From: Aequorivita aurantiaca
Lineage (GTDB): Bacteria > Bacteroidota > Bacteroidia > Flavobacteriales > Flavobacteriaceae
Reading direction: 5' to 3'
Assembly: GCF_030410135.1 (NCBI RefSeq)
Contig: NZ_JAUGQQ010000003.1
Span: 186,001 to 250,000, forward strand
Length of the DNA stretch: 64,000 nucleotides
Position 1 is the first letter of the stretch. Every line of letters begins with the position of its first letter. The notes beneath the pieces were generated by a model that had not been told where the DNA came from, ran no database searches, and worked only from the letters and a program-made list of their open reading frames with translations. Positions 45,474-54,396 of this stretch are shown here, piece after piece. The position numbers and the translations under genes were made by a program.

Positions 45474-46748
45474 TTAACCTCTTTTAAACGGTCGAATTAT
45501 CAAACGAGCGGCCCGATCATAATTGATGTAACTATACGTCCAGTTAAAAAAGGTAATAACCCTGTTACGGAAACCCACTAAAAACCAGAGGTGCACAAAC
45601 ATCCATAAAAACCACGCGATGGCTCCGCCAAAGTGTAATTTGCCAATATCTACCACGGCTTTATTTCTACCCACAGTGGCCATGGTGCCCTTATCAAAAT
45701 AGTTAAATGGCTTCATTTTTTCACCTTTGAAGATTCTCTTAAAATTTTCACCTAAATGTTTTCCCTGTTGAATTGCGGGTTGGGCCACCTGTGGATGCCC
45801 TTTTGGGTACTCTTCTGAAGTCATCAAGGCAATATCTCCCAATGCAAAAATATTCGAGAATCCATTAATTTGGTTAAATGCATCAACTTTATAACGGTTT
45901 GCTCGTTCAACCAAAGCTTCACCGTCTATTCCATTAATTAAAGCTCCCGTAACCCCCGCAGCCCAAATAAAGGTAGCAGTTTCAAACCTTTTGCCATCCT
46001 TTGTGGTAACCGTTTTTCCATCATAACCGCTAATGAATGTTTCCAAATGGATTTTCACCCCAAGTTTTTCTAGAAATTCCTGTGCTTTTTTCGAGGCTTG
46101 TTTGCTCATTGGGGGCAATACCCGGTCCAATCCTTCAATTAAGTGTACGTTCATTTCATCTTCATCCAATTCGGGATAGTCGTTCTCCAAAATTCCCTTT
46201 CGGAATTCCGCAAGTGCTCCGGCAAGCTCCACCCCAGTAGGACCTGCGCCCGCTACCACGAAATTTAGGAGTTGCTTTCGTTCAATGGCGTTGGTTGTGA
46301 TGTCCGCCTTTTCGATATTTTGCAACATCAAACTTCTTATATCTAATGCTTGTGGCACCGTTTTCATTGGCATACTGTTTTCTGCTATACTTTCATTTCC
46401 GAAGAAATTGGTACGGGTGCCCGTCGCAATTACTAAATAATCATACCGAAGCGTGCCTATTGCGGTGAAAATGGTATTACTTTCGGTATCTATTTTTAAA
46501 ACCTCAGCCATTCTAAAATGGAAATCGTGGTTTTTTCTGAAAATCTTCCGAAGCGGATATGCTATGGAATCCGGTTCAAGTCCTGCGGTGGAAACTTGAT
46601 ACAGCAGGGGTTGAAAAGTATGATAGTTGTGCCTATCAAAAAGCACGATCTGCACTTTTGCCTTTTCAAGTTTTTTTATGAAAGAAATGCCAGCAAAGCC
46701 GCCGCCTATCACCACAATACGGGGGAACTTGGTTTCGGGAATATTCAT
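45474..46748 (-). CDS. ndh: Type II NADH dehydrogenase (NDH-2)
   Basis: 424 residues. FAD site IVVIGGGFAGISFIKKLEKA at the N-terminus, second dinucleotide site FVVAGAGPTGVELAGALAEF near 165, TFIWAAGVTGALI and NIFALGDIALM later. The C-terminus has a hydrophobic helix and amphipathic end (WFLWMFVHLWFLVGFRNRVI) that anchors it to the inner membrane. It passes electrons from NADH to menaquinone without pumping protons. Monocistronic, divergent from the sigma factor at 46862. Confidence 0.92.
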   Translation of the reverse strand: MNIPETKFPRIVVIGGGFAGISFIKKLEKAKVQIVLFDRHNYHTFQPLLYQVSTAGLEPDSIAYPLRKIFRKNHDFHFRMAEVLKIDTESNTIFTAIGTLRYDYLVIATGTRTNFFGNESIAENSMPMKTVPQALDIRSLMLQNIEKADITTNAIERKQLLNFVVAGAGPTGVELAGALAEFRKGILENDYPELDEDEMNVHLIEGLDRVLPPMSKQASKKAQEFLEKLGVKIHLETFISGYDGKTVTTKDGKRFETATFIWAAGVTGALINGIDGEALVERANRYKVDAFNQINGFSNIFALGDIALMTSEEYPKGHPQVAQPAIQQGKHLGENFKRIFKGEKMKPFNYFDKGTMATVGRNKAVVDIGKLHFGGAIAWFLWMFVHLWFLVGFRNRVITFFNWTYSYINYDRAARLIIRPFKRG

Positions 46749-46861
46749 CGTTTTATTTATTGCTTAAAATTAAACAATGTTAAAGTAGTTCACTTAATTT
46801 TTAGGACTTTTGTAACAAAGCAAAACGGCGATATACTAATCCAAAAGCCAACAAACTACCA

Positions 46862-47356
46862 TTGAACAAAGAACTTGAACATAGTTTTGTAACCCAACTG
46901 GAGGAAAACCAAAACATTGTACATAAAATCTGTAGGTTATATACCAACGACAGTGACGCGCATAACGATCTGTTTCAGGAAATAACCATTCAACTGTGGC
47001 GGGCGTTTCCGAAATTTAGAGGCGAGGCAAAATTTAGCACTTGGATGTATCGAGTAGCGCTGAATACGGCCATAACGCTTTATAGAAAATCCAAACGCAG
47101 TATACAAACGCAGGATTTTGAAGCAATCAGTTTTAAGATTTCCGCTGATCCTTATGATGATACCACGGAACAGCAATTAAAACTAATGTACAGTGCCGTT
47201 AAAAATCTAAACGATATTGACAAAGCCTTGGTTTTTCTTTATTTAGAGGACAAAAATTATAAGGAAATTTCGGAAACCCTCGGTATAACCGAAGTAAACG
47301 CAAGAGTGAAAATGAACCGGATAAAGGAAAAATTACGAACCATTTTAAATCCGTAA
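46862..47356 (+). CDS. ECF-type RNA polymerase sigma factor
   Basis: 164 residues, starting with TTG at 46862 (MNKELEHSFVTQLEENQNIV), which gives the usual family N-terminus. Region 2 has AHNDLFQEITIQLWRAFPKF and FSTWMYRVALNTAITLYRKS, and region 4 has KNYKEISETLGITEVNARVK. It pairs with the membrane protein gene seven bases downstream, which may be its anti-sigma factor. The regulon is unknown. Confidence 0.92.
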   Translation: MNKELEHSFVTQLEENQNIVHKICRLYTNDSDAHNDLFQEITIQLWRAFPKFRGEAKFSTWMYRVALNTAITLYRKSKRSIQTQDFEAISFKISADPYDDTTEQQLKLMYSAVKNLNDIDKALVFLYLEDKNYKEISETLGITEVNARVKMNRIKEKLRTILNP

Positions 47357-47362
47357 CCCACT

Positions 47363-48007
47363 ATGGATGAATTAGAAATATTAAAAAAACAATGGCAAAA
47401 CCAAGAACAGGTGCTTCCGCATTTGTCCTATAACGATATATATAAAATGTTGTTGAAAAAATCCTCCTCCATAGTGAAGTGGATTTTCTTCATCAGTATT
47501 GCAGAACTACTTTTCTGGACCTTGCTTTCATTTTTCGTTCCGGAATCGAGCACTAAATTTAGTGATGACATTGGGCTACACAACATTCTTGTGGCCGTAA
47601 ACATATTGAACTACGTGGTTTTTGGATGCTTTATTTTTCTTTTTTATAGAAATTATCGAAAAATTTCCATCACCGATTCCATAAAACATTTAATGCAAAA
47701 CATTTTAAGCACCCGCAAAACGGTGAAATATTTTGTTATCTATAATGTTACAATGTCTGCACTTTTAATAATTGGCATTAATATATATTATTACCTAAAT
47801 CAAGACATTGTGTTTCATTTTATGACGGAGGATTACGGCATCACCCACATTACGCAGGAGCGGTTTATGAAAATGTTTTTTGCCATCCAAATTCTTTTTG
47901 GAATAGTAATGCTAGGTTTTGTCCTGCTTTTCTATAGAATTGTTTACGGAATACTACTTAGAAGGTTGCATAAAAATTACAAAGAGTTGAAAAAAATTGA
48001 AATTTAG
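47363..48007 (+). CDS. Membrane protein paired with the ECF sigma factor
   Basis: 214 residues. A short N-terminal cytoplasmic part (MDELEILKKQWQNQEQVLPH) is followed by four hydrophobic helices (about 38-57, 75-94, 125-143, 171-192) and a basic tail. It starts seven bases after the sigma factor stop. Proteins of this build next to such sigma factors are often anti-sigma factors, but no known anti-sigma domain is visible, so the role is inferred from position. Confidence 0.65.
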   Translation: MDELEILKKQWQNQEQVLPHLSYNDIYKMLLKKSSSIVKWIFFISIAELLFWTLLSFFVPESSTKFSDDIGLHNILVAVNILNYVVFGCFIFLFYRNYRKISITDSIKHLMQNILSTRKTVKYFVIYNVTMSALLIIGINIYYYLNQDIVFHFMTEDYGITHITQERFMKMFFAIQILFGIVMLGFVLLFYRIVYGILLRRLHKNYKELKKIEI

Positions 48008-48054
48008 ACGCAAGAGCCTGCACTAAAAAAAAAAGTAATTACTTAGATCCTTTT

Positions 48055-48858
48055 TTAGTACCGCCATTCCCGCTCTTTGTTCAATTCCTCCTCACTCTGT
48101 ATTTCTGAGGATGGAATAACTTTTAGGAAAGATGGATGCTGTTCTATGGCATATTCCAACTTTTCGACTATTTGGTCCATAGTTTCATTTTCATAGTCGA
48201 TCTCCAAAGGCTGTTTAATTTCCATGGACTGGAGGATGCCACGCTTTTTAATTCGGATTCCTTTTTTATCGAAGGACCTTCGGAATCCGTCAATCACTAT
48301 GGGAACTACCACGGGTTTATTCTTTTTAATGATGTGCGCCGTTCCGCGTCTAATTGGCTTCCAAGGTTTGGTTGTACCTTGCGGAAAGGTTATTACCCAC
48401 CCATCATCAAGTGCTTTGGTTATATTGCTGACATCGCTCATTTTCACTTGTTTGTTCACCTCTTTTCCTTTTTCGCGCCAGGTTCGCTCTATACTAATGG
48501 AACCGGCATAGGCAAGAATTTTGGGCAATAATCCAGCTTTCATTGTTTCCTTTGCCGCAACAAAATAAATGTTCAGTTTTGGTCTCCACAAATATCCTAC
48601 GTTTTTTATACTGTCATCCCGCCCACTCAAACTGGCGTTGAATACATGTAGCATTGCCGCAACATCAGCAAAATATGTTTGGTGATTGCTCACGAAAAGC
48701 ACGTTCCTTTCCGGAAGATTCTTCAACACCTCGCTTCCATGGATTTTTAGATCGTTGAAACCCTTGAAACGTCTGTGAGTCATAAGTCCCGCAATCCGTA
48801 TTAACCAGAGTTTTAAGAAAAGTATATGCCCGAAAGGGTTTTTTTTGAACAGACTCAT
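48055..48858 (-). CDS. 1-acyl-sn-glycerol-3-phosphate acyltransferase (PlsC-like)
   Basis: 267 residues. The acyltransferase signature HX4D is seen as NHQTYFADVAAML, with FPQGTTKPWKPIRRG as the glycerol-phosphate-binding block. An N-terminal hydrophobic stretch (10-30) and a basic C-terminus fit a membrane-bound enzyme that makes phosphatidic acid in phospholipid synthesis. It is on its own, convergent with the sigma factor pair. Confidence 0.9.
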   Translation of the reverse strand: MSLFKKNPFGHILFLKLWLIRIAGLMTHRRFKGFNDLKIHGSEVLKNLPERNVLFVSNHQTYFADVAAMLHVFNASLSGRDDSIKNVGYLWRPKLNIYFVAAKETMKAGLLPKILAYAGSISIERTWREKGKEVNKQVKMSDVSNITKALDDGWVITFPQGTTKPWKPIRRGTAHIIKKNKPVVVPIVIDGFRRSFDKKGIRIKKRGILQSMEIKQPLEIDYENETMDQIVEKLEYAIEQHPSFLKVIPSSEIQSEEELNKEREWRY

Positions 48859-48998
48859 TTTTACATAATCACTATGCAGTGGGCAGGAAGCGGCCTCAAT
48901 TCCAATTTCAAAAGATGGTGGTTTTATTCCATCACCGGTGCACTCCTATAACTTTCCCACTGGTTATTTCAACCCAACAAATATAATAAATTAAGCTA

Positions 48999-49640
48999 TT
49001 ACAGCGCCATTTTCAATAATTCTCGCACCTCGTTGAGCATCATAGCTGTAGCGCCCCAAACGATATGACCGTTAAGTTTAAAAGCTGGCACTTCAATAGC
49101 CGTAGCGTATGTTGTGGAAAGGGTTTGGCTAACAATGTTCGCATCGTTCATAAAATCCTCCAAGCTCACCTCTATCAACGCTTCCACCTCTTCTTCCTGA
49201 GGAACAAACTTTGGCAGCTCTGAAGTTATTCCCAAAAAAGGTTGAACAAAAAAATTGCTCGGCGGAATGTATATTTCAGTCAGCTTCTTTAATACCGAAA
49301 TAGCCTCGCGCGAAATCCCTACTTCTTCCTCAGTTTCCCGAAGCGCAGCATCTTGAATATTCTTATCCTGTGCTTCAAGTTTGCCCCCGGGAAATCCAAC
49401 CTGCGCAGAATGCACTCCTTTATAAGTTTTCCTAAGAATAAGAATTAGCCGAGTTTCGTGCCTTTCCGAAGGATAGAAGAGTGACATCACGCCCGCACGC
49501 TTTGCAGTGTTCATTTCGCGCGCCTTTCTTTTTAGTTCCGCCAATCGTTCCACCGGCGCCATTTTAAATTGGACGGCCTCTCCCGGAAGTTCCATTTTTG
49601 TTACTTTTACAATCCGTTTTTCAAAATCGCGAAAATCCAT
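48999..49640 (-). CDS. Nudix hydrolase, probable CoA pyrophosphatase
   Basis: 213 residues. The Nudix box GGKLEAQDKNIQDAALRETE plus EEVGI binds the metal, and RKTYKGVHSAQVGFPGGKLE gives the upstream CoA-specific block of the NUDT7/CoAse group. It would split CoA or related diphosphates into 4'-phosphopantetheine and 3',5'-ADP. Its ATG at 49640 is only two bases from the start of the divergent isomerase gene, so its promoter lies inside that gene. Confidence 0.88.
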   Translation of the reverse strand: MDFRDFEKRIVKVTKMELPGEAVQFKMAPVERLAELKRKAREMNTAKRAGVMSLFYPSERHETRLILILRKTYKGVHSAQVGFPGGKLEAQDKNIQDAALRETEEEVGISREAISVLKKLTEIYIPPSNFFVQPFLGITSELPKFVPQEEEVEALIEVSLEDFMNDANIVSQTLSTTYATAIEVPAFKLNGHIVWGATAMMLNEVRELLKMAL

Positions 49641-49642
49641 TA

Positions 49643-50350
49643 ATGATGAAATTGTTTGTTTATTTTATAGGAACGGTCCTATTTTTCGGAAGCTGTGAAG
49701 ATAAGAAAAAGCCCGCCGAAGTTGAAAATGAAACCGTAATCGAAACCGAAATTGAGACAATTTCTGAAGTAGAGAAAAATGCTGAAACTGAATACCCCGA
49801 AATAACCAATGAAAACGTTGTTTCCTTTTTAACCGAATATGGAAAAAATAACACAGAAACATTAATTGTGATTGCTACCCCTTTAGGCGAAATTGAAATT
49901 GAACTTTATACAGACACACCGCTGCACCGCGCCAATATGATTTATTTGGTGAAACAAAAGTACTTTGATGATACCTTCATTCATCGTGTAGTGCCCAATT
50001 TTATAATTCAGGCCGGCAATAGCGATATTGTTTCAACCCCTAGAAAACGGAATGTTTTAGGCAATAATTATTTACTACCCGCGGAAATAATTCCAGGGCG
50101 AATTCACCAGTACGGAACGGTTTCCGGCGCAAAGGAATATCGCGAAAACCCAGATAATAGTTCGGCGCCGTATGAATTTTTCATTTTTCTGGGCCCAAGA
50201 TCATCAACCTCACATCTGAACGGAAAATATACAATCTTCGGAAAAGTTACCAAGGGCATGGACGTGGTGGAAGAAATTTCAAAAGTGAAAACGGATGATG
50301 GCGACTGGCCGTTACAGAATATTTATATTACCGCGAAGGTGATTGAATGA
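49643..50350 (+). CDS. Cyclophilin-type peptidyl-prolyl isomerase, lipoprotein
   Basis: 235 residues from the ATG at 49643; a second ATG at 49646 is equally possible, while an upstream TTG at 49598 would hide the signal. MKLFVYFIGTVLFFGSCEDK has a lipobox cysteine, and a Glu/Thr-rich linker follows. The cyclophilin domain (TPLGEIEIELYTDTPLHRAN, FIHRVVPNFIIQAGN, NGKYTIFGKVTKGMDVVEEI) isomerises proline bonds during folding in the periplasm. Its promoter must lie within the divergent Nudix gene. Confidence 0.9.
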   Translation: MMKLFVYFIGTVLFFGSCEDKKKPAEVENETVIETEIETISEVEKNAETEYPEITNENVVSFLTEYGKNNTETLIVIATPLGEIEIELYTDTPLHRANMIYLVKQKYFDDTFIHRVVPNFIIQAGNSDIVSTPRKRNVLGNNYLLPAEIIPGRIHQYGTVSGAKEYRENPDNSSAPYEFFIFLGPRSSTSHLNGKYTIFGKVTKGMDVVEEISKVKTDDGDWPLQNIYITAKVIE

Positions 50351-50420
50351 GAAAAATCCTCTTAAAAACTCCAAACTGTTTCATATTTGTTTAAGAATTC
50401 AATGAAAAATATTCACCAAC

Positions 50421-51044
50421 TCATAAATTTTCCAATTCATCCTTCCTATAAATACTCGGCAACGAAAGGTTAAAATAAACTGCCAAAAGCCTTACAATAA
50501 TTACGATTGTGCCAGAAATAACAACTATAAAATCTTCAGTAATTGGTGAGAATTGTAGCAGAAAATATGCCGAAGCACCCAAAATACACGCGGTTGCGTA
50601 AATTTCTTTTCTGAAAATAATTGGAATTTCATTACACAGAATATCTCGAAGGACGCCCCCAAAACATGCCGTCATCGTGCCCAGGGCAATACAAATTATT
50701 GGATGAAATCCTGCGGCGATGCCTTTCTCCACCCCCACGATTGTGTAGAGCGCAATACCAATAGTATCAAACAAAAATAGCGAGCGACGAATATAACCCA
50801 GCCGTTTCCTAAAAGTTACCGCAAAAATAGTAGAACCGAAAATAACATAAACATATGTCAGGTTTCGCATCCAAGCCACATCGGCCCCAATAAGAATGTC
50901 TCGCAATGTTCCGCCGCCCACGGCAGCAACAAAGGCAATGATCAAAATGCCGAAGGGGTCCAGCCTTTTATTGAGCGCAGTAAGCACACCAGAAATAGCG
51001 AACGCAACGGTTCCGAGAATATCTATTATTAGAATTAGCTTCAC
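50421..51044 (-). CDS. TRIC-type cation channel family protein (UPF0126)
   Basis: 207 residues with seven hydrophobic helices in two repeats. Each repeat has a GGxxRD block: VAAVGGGTLRDILIG and TACFGGVLRDILCN, the family signature. Bacterial members form trimeric potassium or cation channels of the inner membrane. It is the second gene after the RDD protein; the starts and stops overlap by four bases, so they are co-transcribed. Confidence 0.88.
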   Translation of the reverse strand: MKLILIIDILGTVAFAISGVLTALNKRLDPFGILIIAFVAAVGGGTLRDILIGADVAWMRNLTYVYVIFGSTIFAVTFRKRLGYIRRSLFLFDTIGIALYTIVGVEKGIAAGFHPIICIALGTMTACFGGVLRDILCNEIPIIFRKEIYATACILGASAYFLLQFSPITEDFIVVISGTIVIIVRLLAVYFNLSLPSIYRKDELENL

Positions 51045-51766
51045 ATGTGCTGTGTAAAATGGTTATAATCGCGCAATACAGTGTCAATATATTGTTTGTC
51101 ATATAAATCTGAAGAAGTTTCCAAAACGCTTTCTACTTTCTTCCGAAGTGCATGCAAGGTTTTAAAATCGTTCGATTTTACTGCAATAAGATACGTTTCT
51201 TTAATGAGTCGCGCATCCTTGTCTGTCAGTTTGGTTACGTTTAAAAACTTTGGTTGGTAATCATCTGCAATTTCTTCCAAGACAGTATGGCTTATTGTTA
51301 CTTTACTTTTAGTGCTGATTACTACAGTACCTGCGGCATGGTCTCCCACGCGCTGTCTTTTATCCGAAAAAATAATGGAGAGCAACCCAATTGAACCCAG
51401 GAATATCCAAATATCCACCAACCGAAGCATCCATAAAACCAGATAATCACTCCAGCGCGCGGGGCTTCCGTCTATCTTAACCACGCGGGTTTTCATTGCC
51501 ATTTTGCCAACCGTCCGTCCATTGAAAAGTATGTGCATGTACAGTGAATAAAACATTACTGGCACAAGCAGCAATTGTTGAATTCCAAAAACGGTCCAAT
51601 GGTCGCTGAAAGCCATGTTCATAGCCTCCGTGGCCAATTCAACAAGATAGAAATAAACGAAAAAGAGGAATACATCAATCAGAAAAGCTAAAATGCGCTC
51701 GCCCACACTCACTATTTTATAGTCCAGATTTACGTTTTGTGTGGTGGTGATTTCTAAGTTTGCCAT
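51041..51766 (-). CDS. RDD-family membrane protein
   Basis: 241 residues from the ATG at 51766 (MANLEITTTQNVNLDYKIVS); longer upstream starts add unrelated residues. The RDD domain has ERILAFLIDVFLFFVYFYLV, then NGRTVGKMAMKTRVVKIDGS and DKRQRVGDHAAGTVVIS. Two to four helices lie in the inner membrane and a helical cytoplasmic part follows. Function unknown. It is divergent from the SpoIIM operon, with which it is usually found in Bacteroidetes. Confidence 0.85.
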   Translation of the reverse strand: MANLEITTTQNVNLDYKIVSVGERILAFLIDVFLFFVYFYLVELATEAMNMAFSDHWTVFGIQQLLLVPVMFYSLYMHILFNGRTVGKMAMKTRVVKIDGSPARWSDYLVLWMLRLVDIWIFLGSIGLLSIIFSDKRQRVGDHAAGTVVISTKSKVTISHTVLEEIADDYQPKFLNVTKLTDKDARLIKETYLIAVKSNDFKTLHALRKKVESVLETSSDLYDKQYIDTVLRDYNHFTQHM

Positions 51767-51805
51767 GTAAAAGCAAGTGGTTATATTTATCGAAAATTTT
51801 AAAAG

Positions 51806-52780
51806 ATGCGCGAAGCGGCATTCGTCAAGCAAAATAAGGAAAAATGGATTGCATTTGAAAAGGCAATTTCAATTAATTCAAAAATTAGTCCGGACCTGCT
51901 CGCCGACCATTACATTCAACTTACGAATGATCTTGCCTATGCCCAAACCTATTATCCCGAAAGCAAAACACTTTTATATTTAAATTCCCTGGCTTCACAG
52001 GCGCATCAAAAAATATATAAGAATAAAAAGGAAACCAAAAACAGGATCGTAAGTTTTTGGAAGTATGAATTTCCTTTGTTTTTCGTTCAGCATCAGCGAT
52101 TACTTTTTTTTTCGTTTTTAATTTTTGCAGTTGCCACCGCCATAGGGGCAATTTCTGCGGTTCATGATGACTCTTTCGTTCGATTAATACTTGGGGATAG
52201 ATACGTAAATGAAACCTTGAACAATATCGAAAAAGGCGATCCGACCGCCATTTACAAAAGCGGAAGTGAAATAGGAACCTTTTTGGGAATTACAATTAAC
52301 AACATTCGCGTGGCGTTCTTGGCATATGCTTTTGGTGTGATCACTTCCGTGGGCACGGGTTATATACTGTTCAGCAATGGCGTTATGCTTGGCGCTTTCT
52401 TCACCTTTTTTTACAACCGCGATCTTCTTTTTGAAGCCTCAAAAAGTGTGTGGCTTCATGGAACGATTGAAATTTCCGTAATAGTTGTGGCAGGTTGCGC
52501 AGGCCTGGTAATGGGAAACAGTCTTCTTTTTCCGAAAACATTTTCACGGAAGGTTTCCTTTTTAAAGGGCGCGAAGGATGGACTTAAAATTGTGGTCAGC
52601 ACCATTCCATTTTTCATTATTGCCGGATTTATTGAAGGGTTTATTACTCGATATAGCAATATGCCCGTTTGGTTGGCCATGACCATAATTTTTAGTTCCT
52701 TGGCGCTTATTATTTTTTACTACGTTATTTATCCAAACATTCTCAATAAAACGCATGCAAAACAAATATATACAACTTAA
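51806..52780 (+). CDS. SpoIIM family membrane protein
   Basis: 324 residues. A cytoplasmic N-terminal part (to about 100) and then six hydrophobic helices, with ITINNIRVAFLAYAFGVITS and TGYILFSNGVMLGAFFTFFY typical of stage II sporulation protein M relatives. In non-sporeformers these belong to membrane protein clusters with RDD, DUF58 and MoxR. The stop overlaps the next gene by 26 bases. Role in this organism unknown. Confidence 0.85.
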   Translation: MREAAFVKQNKEKWIAFEKAISINSKISPDLLADHYIQLTNDLAYAQTYYPESKTLLYLNSLASQAHQKIYKNKKETKNRIVSFWKYEFPLFFVQHQRLLFFSFLIFAVATAIGAISAVHDDSFVRLILGDRYVNETLNNIEKGDPTAIYKSGSEIGTFLGITINNIRVAFLAYAFGVITSVGTGYILFSNGVMLGAFFTFFYNRDLLFEASKSVWLHGTIEISVIVVAGCAGLVMGNSLLFPKTFSRKVSFLKGAKDGLKIVVSTIPFFIIAGFIEGFITRYSNMPVWLAMTIIFSSLALIIFYYVIYPNILNKTHAKQIYTT

Positions 52781-53681
52781 ACAACAACGCGATGTAGGTG
52801 AAATGATTACTGCCTATTTCGAGTTTTTGAAACAGAATTTCAAATCATTTTTCAATATTTTTGTCAGTTATAACGGCCTTTTCATTCTTGGATTTTTAGG
52901 TGTTAGTTATCTCTTGGTCACCGGTTTTGTAGGAGCATTATCGGCGCCAACGGGGTTTGGCCTTGATAATGATCCTTCCGCATATATTTCATTTTTAATT
53001 GCAGGTTCCATAGGATTTATTCTACTTTTTCTAATAACCGCCATTCTCAATTATAGTTTGGCCGCCGTTTACATGATGAAATATGTAGAAAATAAAGGTG
53101 AAACTGTTGACAAACGAAAAGTGTGGGAAACGGTAAAACAAAACTTCGGAAATATTGCTCTTTTCATTGTGTTAATGATGGTTTGCTACATTGCGCTGAT
53201 GGTTGTCGGCTTGGTTTTAGCCTTCATTCCCATTATTGGAACCTTTGCCTATTATTTGCTAATATTGGCCTATACCAGTTGGATGGGCCTATCATTTATG
53301 GCAATGATAAATGAAAAAAAAGAAGTAACCGATGCGTTTGGCGAAGGTTTTAAACTGCTAAAAAAATACTTTTGGAAGAGCGTGCTTTCAAACTTGGTTA
53401 TCGGCCTTTTGTTGGGCATTTTGATGATGGTTGTTTTAATGATTCCGGGAATTTTAATTGCTGTTTATGCCTTCCATTCCTTAGACACGGGGGTGGATTT
53501 AGCAAATTCGACAATTTCAAACGTGGTTTGGACACTTGCCCTTGCCCTGGTTTTGATACTTTACACCCTAAACCAATCCATGGCACAATTTGTAAATGGG
53601 GTGCTGTACTATTCCCTTCACGAAGAAACCTACAATGAGGCAACCCGTGAACGCATAGATAATATAGGCGCGGGTGAATAG
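52755..53681 (+). CDS. Multi-helix membrane protein of the MoxR operon
   Basis: 308 residues with six helices. Starts at 52755 (MQNKYIQLKQQRDVGEM) or at the internal ATG at 52803. FEFLKQNFKSFFNIFVSYNG and later KKYFWKSVLSNLVIGLLLGI place it near the glycerophosphoryl diester phosphodiesterase membrane domain type, without catalytic part. Flanked by SpoIIM and DUF4129 genes, with overlaps on both sides, so it is coupled to them. Role unknown. Confidence 0.75.
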   Translation: MQNKYIQLKQQRDVGEMITAYFEFLKQNFKSFFNIFVSYNGLFILGFLGVSYLLVTGFVGALSAPTGFGLDNDPSAYISFLIAGSIGFILLFLITAILNYSLAAVYMMKYVENKGETVDKRKVWETVKQNFGNIALFIVLMMVCYIALMVVGLVLAFIPIIGTFAYYLLILAYTSWMGLSFMAMINEKKEVTDAFGEGFKLLKKYFWKSVLSNLVIGLLLGILMMVVLMIPGILIAVYAFHSLDTGVDLANSTISNVVWTLALALVLILYTLNQSMAQFVNGVLYYSLHEETYNEATRERIDNIGAGE

Positions 53682-54396
53682 ATTTTTTTTCATAATAATT
53701 TTTCTTTTGAAAATTTCCGTCGCCGCCTCGCAACCCGATAGCCTGACAGTGAGGGTGGATACCGCCGCGGTTTCACAAAAACATTTTGACGAAAATTTAT
53801 CCGAAAAATATTCAGGAGGTGATTTTGAATACGACAGGTTGGACGGTGAGGCAGAAAATTTTCTGGGAAAAGCTATTCAATGGTTCTTTAATAAACTGGG
53901 CGGAATTTTCGGAATAGAAATTTCCCCTGAAATGTATTACGTTCTAAAAATCCTTGTTTACATTCTATTAATAATTTTCGCAATATATATACTCGTGAAA
54001 TTATTGGTGGGTGACAGCGCCACATCATTTTTTGGAAAACAGAGCAAATTGGTGGCCCCACTAAATATTAAAGAAGAACATATTGAAAATGTTGACTTAG
54101 ACGGAGTTATAAAAAACGCCATTAACGAAGAAAATTATCGCTTGGCAATTAGATATATGTATCTTCAATCGCTCAAAATGCTTTCGCTGCACAACATTAT
54201 CAACTGGCATTTCGAAAAAACCAATAGCGATTATTACCGCGAAATTGAAAGTGACATTCTAAAAAACAACTTCAAAAAAGCATCCTATCTGTATGACAAC
54301 ATTTGGTACGGCGAGTTTGCGCTGGACAAAGCGGGTTTCGAAAACGCAAAACTGGATTTTGAACGTTTAAACCAAAACATAGAAAATGCTGGATAA
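53674..54396 (+). CDS. DUF4129 membrane protein
   Basis: 240 residues, starting with GTG at 53674 inside the previous gene's end. A signal-like N-terminus (RFFFIIIFLLKISVAASQ), one strong helix (about 86-109) and a cytoplasmic C-terminal half with LDGVIKNAINEENYRLAIRY and KTNSDYYREIESD, the DUF4129 pattern. It precedes DUF4350 with an 11-base overlap. Such proteins are thought to be partners of MoxR ATPases, not proven. Confidence 0.82.
   Translation: MNRFFFIIIFLLKISVAASQPDSLTVRVDTAAVSQKHFDENLSEKYSGGDFEYDRLDGEAENFLGKAIQWFFNKLGGIFGIEISPEMYYVLKILVYILLIIFAIYILVKLLVGDSATSFFGKQSKLVAPLNIKEEHIENVDLDGVIKNAINEENYRLAIRYMYLQSLKMLSLHNIINWHFEKTNSDYYREIESDILKNNFKKASYLYDNIWYGEFALDKAGFENAKLDFERLNQNIENAG

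Noticed and set aside
49598-49642. 15-codon N-terminal extension of the prolyl isomerase
   Set aside because: It would bury the lipoprotein signal peptide, which starts at 49643 or 49646.
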